A stretch of 64,000 nt of DNA from Kuafuiihalomonas sp039024635 (GTDB taxonomy: Bacteria > Myxococcota > Kuafuiibacteriia > Kuafuiibacteriales > Kuafuiibacteriaceae), in NCBI GenBank assembly GCA_039024635.1, contig JBCCQA010000003.1:1-64000 (forward strand), read 5' to 3'. The notes under the pieces are model-generated. The model was not told where the DNA came from, ran no database searches, and saw only the letters and a program-made list of their open reading frames with translations. Shown one piece after another: positions 16,237 to 24,349 of this stretch; position 1 is the stretch's first letter, and each line of letters opens with the position of its first letter. Position numbers and translations under genes: made by a program.

Positions 16237-17133
16237 TCATTCGTCCTTGGGAACCTCCAATCCCGACATGGCGTGATACCCGCAGTCGACGTACAGGCAC
16301 TCGCCGGTGACGGCCGAGGCCATGGGGCTACAGAGAAAGAGTGTCGTATCAGCCACCTCCTGAGCCGTGATGGCCCGCCGCAGCGGGCTCTTGGGCGTCG
16401 TGGCATCGATCATGTGAACGATGTCCCCAATCGACTTGGCCGCCCGAGAGGCGTAGGGGCCGGCAGAGACGACGTTGACCCGCACGCCCTTTTCTCCGGC
16501 GAACCAGGACAAGGTTCGACAATCGCTCTCCAGAGCCGCCTTGGCCGAGGACATGCCGCCTCCGTAAAAGGGCACGACCCGCTGTGCCGCTAGGTAGGAC
16601 AGTCCAACCGCGGCCCCGCCTTCATCCATCCGAGGCAGAGCGGCCTGCATCAGGCCGACCATGGAGTAGGCTGAAATCGACAGCGCCTGCAGGTAGGCGT
16701 TCCGACTGACGGCCATGTGGGTGTTCTGAATCTCGGGTGAGAAGGCGACAGAGTGGATCAAGACGTCCAAGGACCCGCCGGCCAGTTCATCGAACTTGGC
16801 CATGGCCCCGTGGATCGAGACGTCCTCGCCGTCGTAGCCCTTCGCACTCCGCTTCTCCTCCGGTATGTCCTCGAGCCGGTCGTACTCGACGTCGCAGCCA
16901 AAGAGCCCGTCCGGCTTGAACTCACCCTCCACGCCATAAGGGAGCTTTCGATTCTCGGCATTCTTGTCGCGGTCCAAGATGCGCCGAACGATGGACAAGA
17001 CCCGAGGATGGGTGGCGATGAAGACCCTAGCACCCGCCGCTTTCAGACTCTTGGCGATGTGCCACCCAAAACCGACGTCATCCGAGACACCGGTCACGAA
17101 CGCATTCTTCCCGCGAAGGTCGAGGGGTCCCAT
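16237..17133 (-). CDS. fabI: Enoyl-[acyl-carrier-protein] reductase [NADH], plant-type FabI
   Basis: 298 residues of the SDR fold. It reduces the enoyl-ACP double bond in the last step of each fatty-acid elongation cycle. The N-terminal nucleotide motif is TGVSDDVGFGWHIAKSL. The catalytic Tyr/Lys sit in FYGGGMSSAKAAL, and the VNVVSAGPYASRAAK segment is diagnostic. The long insert after the second strand (about residues 45-100) and the YGGGMSSAKAALESD string resemble the plastid/apicomplexan/Chlamydia-type FabI rather than the E. coli type. The ATG at 17133 starts the domain. A response-regulator gene follows 43 bases downstream on the same strand. Confidence 0.92.
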   Translation of the reverse strand: MGPLDLRGKNAFVTGVSDDVGFGWHIAKSLKAAGARVFIATHPRVLSIVRRILDRDKNAENRKLPYGVEGEFKPDGLFGCDVEYDRLEDIPEEKRSAKGYDGEDVSIHGAMAKFDELAGGSLDVLIHSVAFSPEIQNTHMAVSRNAYLQALSISAYSMVGLMQAALPRMDEGGAAVGLSYLAAQRVVPFYGGGMSSAKAALESDCRTLSWFAGEKGVRVNVVSAGPYASRAAKSIGDIVHMIDATTPKSPLRRAITAQEVADTTLFLCSPMASAVTGECLYVDCGYHAMSGLEVPKDE

Positions 17134-17186
17134 GGGGCTGTCATCCCAGGCTCTTGGCCTGTGGGCAAGCGCACGTCCGATGGGGA

Positions 17187-18122
17187 CTAATCAGCAGCTT
17201 TTCGAGGATCCAGTCGCAACAGGAGCATGGCGAGGGCGGTCAGCGCCCCGAGCATCAGGCTAACGGCCCACAAGTGGAGAACCTGGAGCACGCGAGGGAA
17301 GCCGAGATCGGCCAGGCCCAAGCCCGCCCCGACCTGCAGTGCCAAGAGACCAAGCACGGTCCAACCCAAGCCTCGCAGCCAGGGATCCCTGTCCGCGAGG
17401 ATGAAGACGTGGCGCACCAACAGAAGGAGCACCCCCGCCACGAGCACGGCCATCAGCTCGTGCAGGCTCGCCACCCAGGACAGAGCATCCATCCAATCCG
17501 CCCGGACCATGCCCGCTTCCGCTAGGAGCTGAACCTCGCCTCGAACCAAAGCACCCACGGCCACTTGGCCCAACACCAACAACAACGCCCCGAGCGCAGC
17601 ACGGGCTGCCTGCTTCCGCACAGGCTCGACCAAGACGGGACTCCCGCCCGGGAAGAAGGCGCAAACCGTCCCGTAGAGAAGGAAGCTGACGATGATGAGG
17701 GCGAAGAGCAGATGGGCGGTCAAGACAAGGGGCGCGAGGCCCGAGCTGACCACCTGACCGCCGAGCCATCCCTGAAACAGCACGAGGACGAAGGCCGAGA
17801 TGGTGGGGATCAAGACCCGAGGAGAGCGGCGGTGCTGAACCAAGGCCGCCACCATCGTGGCCAGAATTAAAAAGCCCACCGCGACGCCAAGGAGGCGGTT
17901 GATGTATTCGGTCCAGGCCTTGGTGAAATTGAAGAGCGCGGGATCGATGTGGGCCGGTACCCCAGCCACGTCGATGGGCGGGACCCAGCGGTCGAAACAC
18001 TTGGGCCAATCCGGACAGCCGAGGCCAGCCCCCGCCGCTCGAACCAGGGCTCCGACAGCGATCAGGAGGTATGTGGCGGCGGTCGTCGCCAAGGCCAGCT
18101 TCTGGAAGCGGTCCAAGCGCAT
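17187..18122 (-). CDS. ctaA: Heme A synthase, CtaA/COX15 family
   Basis: 311-residue membrane protein with about eight transmembrane helices. It oxidises heme O to heme A for cytochrome aa3-type oxidases. The GLGCPDWPKC motif near residues 33-43 is characteristic. Histidines appear in LTAHLLFALIIV, ASLHELMAVL and VLHLWAVSLML, but the first heme-ligand position reads TEYINRLLG, with Asn where many CtaA proteins have His (this variant occurs in some CtaA groups). The ATG at 18122 fits the family N-terminus; 18134 is an alternative. No oxidase or ctaB gene is nearby. It is divergent from the next gene with only about 20 bases between starts. Confidence 0.85.
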   Translation of the reverse strand: MRLDRFQKLALATTAATYLLIAVGALVRAAGAGLGCPDWPKCFDRWVPPIDVAGVPAHIDPALFNFTKAWTEYINRLLGVAVGFLILATMVAALVQHRRSPRVLIPTISAFVLVLFQGWLGGQVVSSGLAPLVLTAHLLFALIIVSFLLYGTVCAFFPGGSPVLVEPVRKQAARAALGALLLVLGQVAVGALVRGEVQLLAEAGMVRADWMDALSWVASLHELMAVLVAGVLLLLVRHVFILADRDPWLRGLGWTVLGLLALQVGAGLGLADLGFPRVLQVLHLWAVSLMLGALTALAMLLLRLDPRKAAD

Positions 18123-18141
18123 GGCCCAGAGCATCCGGATG

Positions 18142-19029
18142 ATGGCGAAATTGTCCACGCTTACCGCAGTGGGAGGCGGTGCTTGTGCCGACGGGCTGGC
18201 CGAGCGTCCCCGCACGCCTGCGCGCATCGCGTTCCGCGCCCTGGCCGAAGCTCGACTCACCGACCTTTCGAACCCGGACGGCGCAGGCGCACTCTACCTC
18301 GTCGGCGAACAGAACGGGGCGCCGCTCCTCCTACAACTGGACCGGAGCGACCGACTCCGAACGCTTCGGACCCCAGAGGAAGCCGAAGGACGGCTGGTGG
18401 CCGTGGCGGCCCAGGGCCGGCGCCTCGCCGTAGCCTACGACTCCGGACAGATGTGGTGGGTGGACGAAGGGCTGTGTTGCCGGTTCGAACCGGCGCCGGT
18501 CGACCTTGCCCCGAACCTCGACGGGGGCTTTTGGGTCCTCACACCCGAGGGCCTCTTCGAAGATCGTCGGCCTGGGACCCTCGTCGCCGAAGGCGGTCAC
18601 GCACTGGTCCCTGGCGCTGGCGGCGGGGTGGCCGTGCTGCGGGACCAGGCCGTCGGAGCATGGGCGCTCGCCGGCCTAGCTCCCGAGGCCACCTTGGCCG
18701 CCACCCTTCGGGCAGGCGCTCTCATGCCGAGCGGGCGCCTCTACGGCCTCGACGGAACCCCGAATCTTCGGGTCGTGGACGGCCTTCGGGTAGGCGCGAT
18801 CCCGAGCACCACGGTCCCCGACACGGTGACGGTCGACCCGGATGGCGAGGTTTGGGTCGCGACTCCCCGCGGAGTGGGACGCGTACGCGCCGGTGGCCTG
18901 CAGACCTTCCTGACGATCGAAGAGGCACCTCTCCTCGAGCGGCGCTTTCTTCGCATGGCCGCTGACGATCGCAGCCTGACCCTGACCAGTAGCGCCAGCG
19001 TCTTTCGACTGGTTTTCGCGGCGGACTGA
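18142..19029 (+). CDS. Hypothetical protein, possible propeller-like
   Basis: About 295 residues with very high third-position GC, so likely a real gene. It contains repeated glycine-rich strand motifs (GALYLVGEQNG, LDGGFWVLTPEGLF, TVDPDGEVWVATPRGVGRV) that resemble beta-propeller blades. The start is uncertain: ATG 18142 gives MAKLSTLTAVGGGACADG, which could be a weak lipoprotein signal, whereas a GTG at 18169 begins after it. It is divergent from ctaA with almost no room for promoters, and convergent with the PilZ gene. Confidence 0.5.
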   Translation: MAKLSTLTAVGGGACADGLAERPRTPARIAFRALAEARLTDLSNPDGAGALYLVGEQNGAPLLLQLDRSDRLRTLRTPEEAEGRLVAVAAQGRRLAVAYDSGQMWWVDEGLCCRFEPAPVDLAPNLDGGFWVLTPEGLFEDRRPGTLVAEGGHALVPGAGGGVAVLRDQAVGAWALAGLAPEATLAATLRAGALMPSGRLYGLDGTPNLRVVDGLRVGAIPSTTVPDTVTVDPDGEVWVATPRGVGRVRAGGLQTFLTIEEAPLLERRFLRMAADDRSLTLTSSASVFRLVFAAD

Positions 19030-19049
19030 CCGGAAAGAGCGGCCAGCTC

Positions 19050-19424
19050 TCAGAACAGGGTGTCGACTTCGTCGTCTTCTTCTTCGCCTTCGGACCCATC
19101 GAAGTTGCGCTCGGCGTAGAGGAGGTCTTCAGTTGGAATATCGAGGGTGTCTCGGGTCTGAACCGCGAGACTGAGGGTCTGGGTGTCCTCGTCCTGCCCC
19201 TCTTGGAACCGGACGTAGATCTGCCGTCCCCGCTGGCCTTCGACGCGCCCTACCCGTTCGACGATCTCGGGGTTGGAGTGAACCGGCAGACGCACGAAAA
19301 CCGAAGTCCCCGGAGGCAAAGATGCGCTGAGTAGGAGACCGGACTCGGTCACCTCCGACGCGTAGTCGGTCTTGAGCGACGACTCCCCATCGATTCGGTA
19401 CTGGACGAGGACGGATTCGTTCAC
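19050..19424 (-). CDS. PilZ-like domain protein
   Basis: 124 residues. A domain of the PilZ type is suggested by VTESGLLLSASLPPGTSVFVRLPV and GQRGRQIYVRFQEG, followed by an acidic tail (EGEEEDDEVDTLF). The canonical RxxxR and D/NxSxxG motifs are degraded, so cyclic-di-GMP binding is doubtful. The start overlaps the upstream peptidase stop as ATGA, so they are probably co-transcribed. Confidence 0.6.
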   Translation of the reverse strand: MNESVLVQYRIDGESSLKTDYASEVTESGLLLSASLPPGTSVFVRLPVHSNPEIVERVGRVEGQRGRQIYVRFQEGQDEDTQTLSLAVQTRDTLDIPTEDLLYAERNFDGSEGEEEDDEVDTLF

Positions 19425-20587
19425 GACGACAACCGATCCTGCACCAGACCGAGGAACATCTGAAGCCCCAAAGGGATCAGTTCGTCATCGAAGTCGAAGT
19501 CGGGATGATGACATCCGGGAGTCTCCCCATCCGGCTGCCCGGCTCCAAGGAAGAAGTAGGCGCCTGGGATCTCTCGAGTATAAAAAGCGAAGTCTTCGCC
19601 GCCGGTGATGGGGACTTGGTCGCTACTCAGCTGCTCTGGCCCCACCACCCGTTCAGCCACTCGTCGAACGGCGGCCACGCAGCTTTCGTGGCTCATGAGA
19701 ACCGGGTAGTGGGGAATCAAGCGGACCTCGATTTCGACCCCCATCGCGCGGCCGATCTGGCTTCCCAGGCTCTGAAGCCGCTCGGTGACGATTCCCGTGA
19801 CTTCGCTACTGAAAGTGCGGATCGTCCCGGTGAGCTCGGCCCGGGAAGGGATGACGTTGTGGGTGGTCCCGGCATGAAAGGTGCTGAGGCTGAGGACCGC
19901 GGGCTGATGCACGGACAGCCCCCTCGACACCACGGTCTGAGCCGCGGTCACGAACTGGGCCCCCGCCACGACCGGGTCTCGTACGTGATGGGGCTGACTG
20001 GCGTGGCCGCCCTTCCCTCGAATCTCGATTTCGAGGGTGGTCACTTCGGCCATGGTCGCCCCCGCTGCGGCCCGTATGCAGCCCTTGGGAAAGGGGGGCC
20101 AGTTGTGAAGGCCGTAGATTTCATCGACCCCCTCCAGCACACCCTCGGCGATCATCACCCTGGCTCCACCGCCCCGAACGCCCTCCTCGGCCGGCTGAAA
20201 GACGAGGCGTACATTGCCCGGGACTTCGGCCTTTTGCTGGGCGAGGGCCGCCGACGTGGCGAGCAGGATGGAGGTATGACCGTCGTGTCCGCACTTGTGG
20301 GACACCCCAGGATGGATGCTCTTGTAGGGAAGGGGCGTGTTCTCCTGAATGGGGAGCGCGTCGAGGTCGGCTCGGAGCGCGATGGTCGGGCCCCGACCGA
20401 CCCGGTCGGGATGGAGGTCCGCCACGACCCCCGTTTCCGCCATCTGCCGCGGGCTGTAGCCATGGCGCTTCAGCCAGTCGATGACGACCTGCTGGGTGCG
20501 CTTCTCCTCGAAGCCGAGTTCGGGGTGCTTATGGACATCGTGCCGGATGGCGCGAGCTTCAGCGACGAAGCGATCCAGAAGAGCCAT
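19421..20587 (-). CDS. M20-family amidohydrolase/peptidase
   Basis: 388 residues of the aminoacylase/hippurate hydrolase/carboxypeptidase group. The motifs are HPELGFEEKRT, KCGHDGHTSILL (zinc Cys and His), FQPAEEGVRGGGARVM, YGLHNWPPF and the C-terminal ITGGEDFAFY. These enzymes cleave N-acylated amino acids or their conjugates; the substrate cannot be predicted. The ATG at 20587 precedes the domain. It is followed by a PilZ-like gene in the same unit and is divergent from pilD. Confidence 0.88.
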   Translation of the reverse strand: MALLDRFVAEARAIRHDVHKHPELGFEEKRTQQVVIDWLKRHGYSPRQMAETGVVADLHPDRVGRGPTIALRADLDALPIQENTPLPYKSIHPGVSHKCGHDGHTSILLATSAALAQQKAEVPGNVRLVFQPAEEGVRGGGARVMIAEGVLEGVDEIYGLHNWPPFPKGCIRAAAGATMAEVTTLEIEIRGKGGHASQPHHVRDPVVAGAQFVTAAQTVVSRGLSVHQPAVLSLSTFHAGTTHNVIPSRAELTGTIRTFSSEVTGIVTERLQSLGSQIGRAMGVEIEVRLIPHYPVLMSHESCVAAVRRVAERVVGPEQLSSDQVPITGGEDFAFYTREIPGAYFFLGAGQPDGETPGCHHPDFDFDDELIPLGLQMFLGLVQDRLSS

Positions 20588-20651
20588 GGGCTGAGAGCAT
20601 GGAGGACGGGTTCACGATTTGGGAACCTCTCGAGCCTTGGGCTACAAGCGA

Positions 20652-21512
20652 GTGGTGGTAGTGGGCTTCCACTGGGTCGCGCTCGTCTTCGGATTGCTGG
20701 TCGGCTCCTTCTTGAACGTCGTGATCGCACGAGTACCGGCCGGCGAGAGCATCGCTTTTCCGGGGTCGAAGTGCCCCAAGTGCCAGACCCCGATCGCCTG
20801 GTACCAGAACGTGCCTGTCCTTTCTTGGGTGGCACTTCGGGGCCGCTGCGCCGCCTGTAAGGCCCCCATCTCGTTCCGCTACCCGATCATCGAGATCCTG
20901 ACCGGAACCCTCTTCATGGCCTGTGCCGTACGCTTTGGCTTCAGCTGGGCGTCCCTCTTCGCCTTCGCCTTTGCCGGGGGGCTCGTCGTCATCACCTTCG
21001 TGGACATCGATATCTGGGAGATCCCTGATGAGGTCAGCCTCCCGGGCATCCTCATCGGCGTCCTCTGCCGGCCCCTCGTGTTCGAAGTGCCCTGGTGGAG
21101 CGGCCTGGTCGGAGCCGCCTTGGGCGCCGGCGCTCTTTGGACGATCCGCTTCACCTACGAAGTGCTGCGCGGGGAGGAGGGCATGGGCCTGGGCGACGTC
21201 AAACTGATCGGCATGATCGGCGCCTTCCTCGGCCCCGGCGGGCTTCTGCCCACGATTATCATCGCTTCCTTCTCTGGGACCATCGTCGGCGTCGTCCTGA
21301 TCCTGGCCGGGGATGGGCGCGCCGAAGCCGACGGCGCCGCCGCCGAGACCGAGGACGGCTCGCCCGGCGAGGCTGCGTCGGGTGAGGAGGCCGAAGATGA
21401 AGAAGAGTGGACGCCTCCCGCCAACGCTGTGCCTTTCGGCCCCTTCCTTGCCCTAGGGGGCCTCACCTATCTGCTCATGGAGCCCGCCATTCGCCGCTGG
21501 CTGTACCTATGA
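20652..21512 (+). CDS. pilD: Type IV prepilin peptidase/N-methyltransferase
   Basis: About 286 residues. It cleaves the leader of prepilins and methylates the new N-terminus in the inner membrane. Two zinc CxxC pairs lie in KCPKCQTPIAWYQ and RCAACKAPISFRY, one catalytic Asp in VDIDIWEIPDE and the second in GMGLGDVKLIG. A run of GTG codons at 20652-20661 makes the exact start uncertain. An unusual acidic insert (ADGAAAETEDGSPGEAASGE, about 40 residues) lies before the last transmembrane helix. The stop overlaps the histidine kinase start (ATGA). Confidence 0.9.
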   Translation: MVVVGFHWVALVFGLLVGSFLNVVIARVPAGESIAFPGSKCPKCQTPIAWYQNVPVLSWVALRGRCAACKAPISFRYPIIEILTGTLFMACAVRFGFSWASLFAFAFAGGLVVITFVDIDIWEIPDEVSLPGILIGVLCRPLVFEVPWWSGLVGAALGAGALWTIRFTYEVLRGEEGMGLGDVKLIGMIGAFLGPGGLLPTIIIASFSGTIVGVVLILAGDGRAEADGAAAETEDGSPGEAASGEEAEDEEEWTPPANAVPFGPFLALGGLTYLLMEPAIRRWLYL

Positions 21513-22837
21513 AGCCCACGAGCCTACGACAGCCGCTCCTGTTCCAAGCGCTGCTCTTCCTGGCCGCAGCGGCCTTTCTGGTGATGACCCTGGCTTCCTT
21601 CGCCATGGTCCGAGCCAGCCAGCGGGCCTACCACCGAGCTATTCGAGTTCAAATGGCACGACTGGCCCGACTTCCCGACGCGGAACGACGGCTAGCCCTG
21701 CGCAACTCCCCGCTGGAGGAGGTCCGGCTGGAGGAGCGCGTCGCCGCGACCCCACCTCCCGGCGAGATCGTGGTGCCGGTGGTCCGAGCGGGTTCGGATC
21801 GATATATGGTCGCCAAATTCGACACGACGATCCCTCGGAGCATCGCCTTCGTGGAGGTGGCTCGCTTGGCGCCTTGGGTCCTCATCTCCACCCTCCTCTT
21901 CTCTGCGCTCCTCGTGTTCATGACCAGCCGCCTCGTGATCCGGCCGCTGGACGGCTTGGCAGAGATCGCCGACACCACCGACTTCGATCCAGAGCAACTC
22001 CCGTTGACCATGGGTCGGCGACCCGCACCCGACGAGATCGCCGAGGTCGCTCTTCGCTTTCGCCGGACCGTGCAGCGGCTCCGAGACGAGCAGGCGGTCA
22101 TCGAAGCTCAACGGGACGAGATGGAGCGAATGCAGGCCTCGCTGCTCCGCGCCTCCAAGCTCGCAAGTGTAGGTCGGCTCGCGGCGGGCATCGCCCACGA
22201 GGTCGGAAATCCGCTCGCAGCCGTGAGGGGCTACCTGTCCTTGATGAAGGCCGGACTGGATCCCGAGGAGCAGGCCGACGTCACCCGCCGAAGTTTGGAC
22301 GAGCTGACGCGAATCCATGAGACCATCAAGAAGCTCCTGACCTACGCCCGCTCGGGCGAGGACGAAGACGCACCCCTGGAGGAGACCAAGCTGGGCGAGG
22401 TGTTCGACTCAGCCTGGAACTTGGCCCGCGGCCACCCCAGCGTCCGTCCCCTCCGCCTCGAAGCTGACGTTCCAGAGCAGGCCAGAGTTTGGGCCCATCC
22501 CGGGCGCCTGAGTCAGATCTTCCTGAATCTCCTGCTCAACGCCGCCCAGGCCATGGCGGAGACCGAGGCACGGGATATCGTGGTCACGGCCCGGCTAGAA
22601 GGCACCCGCTGGCAGCTCGACCTCCAAGACGAAGGTCCAGGCGTCCCGGAGGAACTCTGCTCCGGCGTCTTCGACCCCTTCTTCACCACCAAGTCACCGG
22701 GTGAGGGGACCGGACTCGGTTTGGCGGTTTCGCGGGCCATGGCGGAGGCCATGGGCGGGGACCTGGTACTGATGCCCAGCGAGCGAGGCGCCTGCTTCCG
22801 GGTCAGCCTCCGTGCGTTCGACCCCGAATCCGCATAG
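21509..22837 (+). CDS. Sensor histidine kinase, NtrB-like
   Basis: 442 residues. It has a transmembrane helix at about 9-35, a short periplasmic stretch, a second helix at about 125-145, a HAMP-like linker, a HisKA phospho-acceptor (GIAHEVGNPLAAVRG, about 230) and an HATPase C-terminus (FLNLLLNAAQA N-box; DEGPGVPEEL; GTGLGLAVSRAMAEAMGG). The start overlaps pilD. It is followed by a GTG-started sigma54-type regulator ten bases downstream, its likely partner. The pair precedes pilM and so may control the pil genes, which is inference. Confidence 0.9.
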   Translation: MKPTSLRQPLLFQALLFLAAAAFLVMTLASFAMVRASQRAYHRAIRVQMARLARLPDAERRLALRNSPLEEVRLEERVAATPPPGEIVVPVVRAGSDRYMVAKFDTTIPRSIAFVEVARLAPWVLISTLLFSALLVFMTSRLVIRPLDGLAEIADTTDFDPEQLPLTMGRRPAPDEIAEVALRFRRTVQRLRDEQAVIEAQRDEMERMQASLLRASKLASVGRLAAGIAHEVGNPLAAVRGYLSLMKAGLDPEEQADVTRRSLDELTRIHETIKKLLTYARSGEDEDAPLEETKLGEVFDSAWNLARGHPSVRPLRLEADVPEQARVWAHPGRLSQIFLNLLLNAAQAMAETEARDIVVTARLEGTRWQLDLQDEGPGVPEELCSGVFDPFFTTKSPGEGTGLGLAVSRAMAEAMGGDLVLMPSERGACFRVSLRAFDPESA

Positions 22838-22846
22838 GCTAAGCCC

Positions 22847-24238
22847 GTGGCGGCCAAAGTTCTCGTGGTGGACGACGAGGAGAGCCTCCGCCACATGCTC
22901 AGCATGACCCTCTCGAGGGCCGGCTTTCAGGTATGGACGGCCGCCTCGGGCGACGAGGCCCTGGAGACGATTCGGAAGAGCCCGCCCTTCGACGTCTGCC
23001 TGTCCGACGTCCGTATGCCAGGCATGGATGGCCTGACTTTCATCGAGCAAGCCGCTCGGGCCCGTAAAGGCGAGCCTACCTTCCTCGCCATGAGCGCCTA
23101 CGGCGATGAACAGATGGCCATCGAAGCCCTCCGCCGCGGCGCCTTCGATTACCTGAGCAAACCCTTCGAGCCCGAGACCTTGGTCATGAAGCTCCGCATG
23201 CTGATGGAGCGGCGCCGGCTGCAGGTCGAAGCGCCTTCGACCAAGACCACGTCCCGGACGGCACCGCCAGGGCTCGGGGGTATCGTGGCCGCTTCTCCCC
23301 AGATGGAGCGAGTCTTCAAGACCGTGCGCAAAGTTGCGTCCTTCCCGACCACGGTCCTTCTGACGGGCGAGACCGGGACCGGCAAAGAACGCATCGCCGG
23401 CGCTCTCCACACCGAGGGCCGAAGGGCTGGACGTCCCTTCGTGGCCGTCAACTGTGCGGCCATCCCCTCTGCCCTGCTGGAAAGCGAACTCTTCGGTCAC
23501 GCCAAAGGTGCGTTCACCGACGCCTCCTCCGACCGGCCCGGCCTCTTCGAAGAAGCTGACGGCGGCACGCTTTTCCTGGACGAGGTGGCGGAGCTCCCGA
23601 CCGTCCTGCAGGTGAAGCTGCTCAGGGCCTTGGTCGAGAAGGAGATCCGCAGGGTAGGAGAGGGCCGCCACATCCCCGTGGATGTACGTGTGATCGCTGC
23701 CACGAGCCGAGATCTGACGGCCATGGTCGAAGCCGGGAGTTTTCGTGAAGACCTCCTGTACCGCCTGGACGTCGTCACGATCCACCTTCCCCCGCTCCGG
23801 AGTCGGCCCGAAGACATCCCCCCTTTGGCCCAGCATTTCGCGGCCAGACTGGCCGACCGACTGGGCCTGGCGGCAGGCGAGATTACGGAAGAGGCGATGC
23901 GCATCCTGACCAGCTATGCCTGGCCCGGTAACGTCCGAGAGCTCGAAAACGCCATCGAACGGGCCCTAGTCCTGTCCGACGGCGACGGCCGGATCACCGC
24001 CGCCGACCTGGACGAACGCTTCGACGGGCCGCCCCGCGACCTCACGGAAACCGGGGACCTCGAGCTTCCCGGCGGCGGCAAGGATCTGACTCTCAAGGTG
24101 GTCCTGCCCAAGTTGGAGCGTGCCCTCATCAAGGAGGCCCTGGAGCGCTCGGATGGCCACCGTGGCCGGGCCTCCCAGCTCCTCGGCATCAGTCAGCGCA
24201 CCCTATCCTCCAAGCTGAAGGAGTATGAGCTCTCCTGA
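22847..24238 (+). CDS. NtrC-family sigma54-dependent response regulator
   Basis: 463 residues. It contains a receiver (VVDDEESLRH; CLSDVRMPGMD phospho-Asp; KPFEPETL), an AAA+ central domain (Walker A GETGTGKERIAGAL; GAFTDA sigma54-contact loop; Walker B GGTLFLDEVAELP) and a Fis-type HTH C-terminus (GHRGRASQLLGISQRTLSSKLKEY). It activates sigma54 promoters when phosphorylated by the upstream kinase. The GTG at 22847 begins the receiver. It is a second NtrC protein besides the pilR-type one at 37.3-38.7 kb. Confidence 0.92.
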   Translation: MAAKVLVVDDEESLRHMLSMTLSRAGFQVWTAASGDEALETIRKSPPFDVCLSDVRMPGMDGLTFIEQAARARKGEPTFLAMSAYGDEQMAIEALRRGAFDYLSKPFEPETLVMKLRMLMERRRLQVEAPSTKTTSRTAPPGLGGIVAASPQMERVFKTVRKVASFPTTVLLTGETGTGKERIAGALHTEGRRAGRPFVAVNCAAIPSALLESELFGHAKGAFTDASSDRPGLFEEADGGTLFLDEVAELPTVLQVKLLRALVEKEIRRVGEGRHIPVDVRVIAATSRDLTAMVEAGSFREDLLYRLDVVTIHLPPLRSRPEDIPPLAQHFAARLADRLGLAAGEITEEAMRILTSYAWPGNVRELENAIERALVLSDGDGRITAADLDERFDGPPRDLTETGDLELPGGGKDLTLKVVLPKLERALIKEALERSDGHRGRASQLLGISQRTLSSKLKEYELS

Positions 24239-24266
24239 CCTGCTGTCCCTGGGTCGAGGCGCCGTC

Positions 24267-24281
24267 TGGCCGGTTCCTTGA
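24267..24281 (+). promoter_or_regulatory. Sigma54-like -24/-12 element upstream of pilM
   Basis: TGGC-N7-TTGA in the 111-base gap before pilM. The -24 half (TGG) and spacing fit sigma54 promoters, but the -12 GC dinucleotide is GA. It lies right after an NtrC-type regulator gene. Weak evidence only. Confidence 0.2.
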
Positions 24282-24349
24282 CGGCCCTTCCGGACCACCC
24301 CAAGATGCGCGAGTCTCGGGATTCGACCTGGGACATCGAGGGAATCTAC

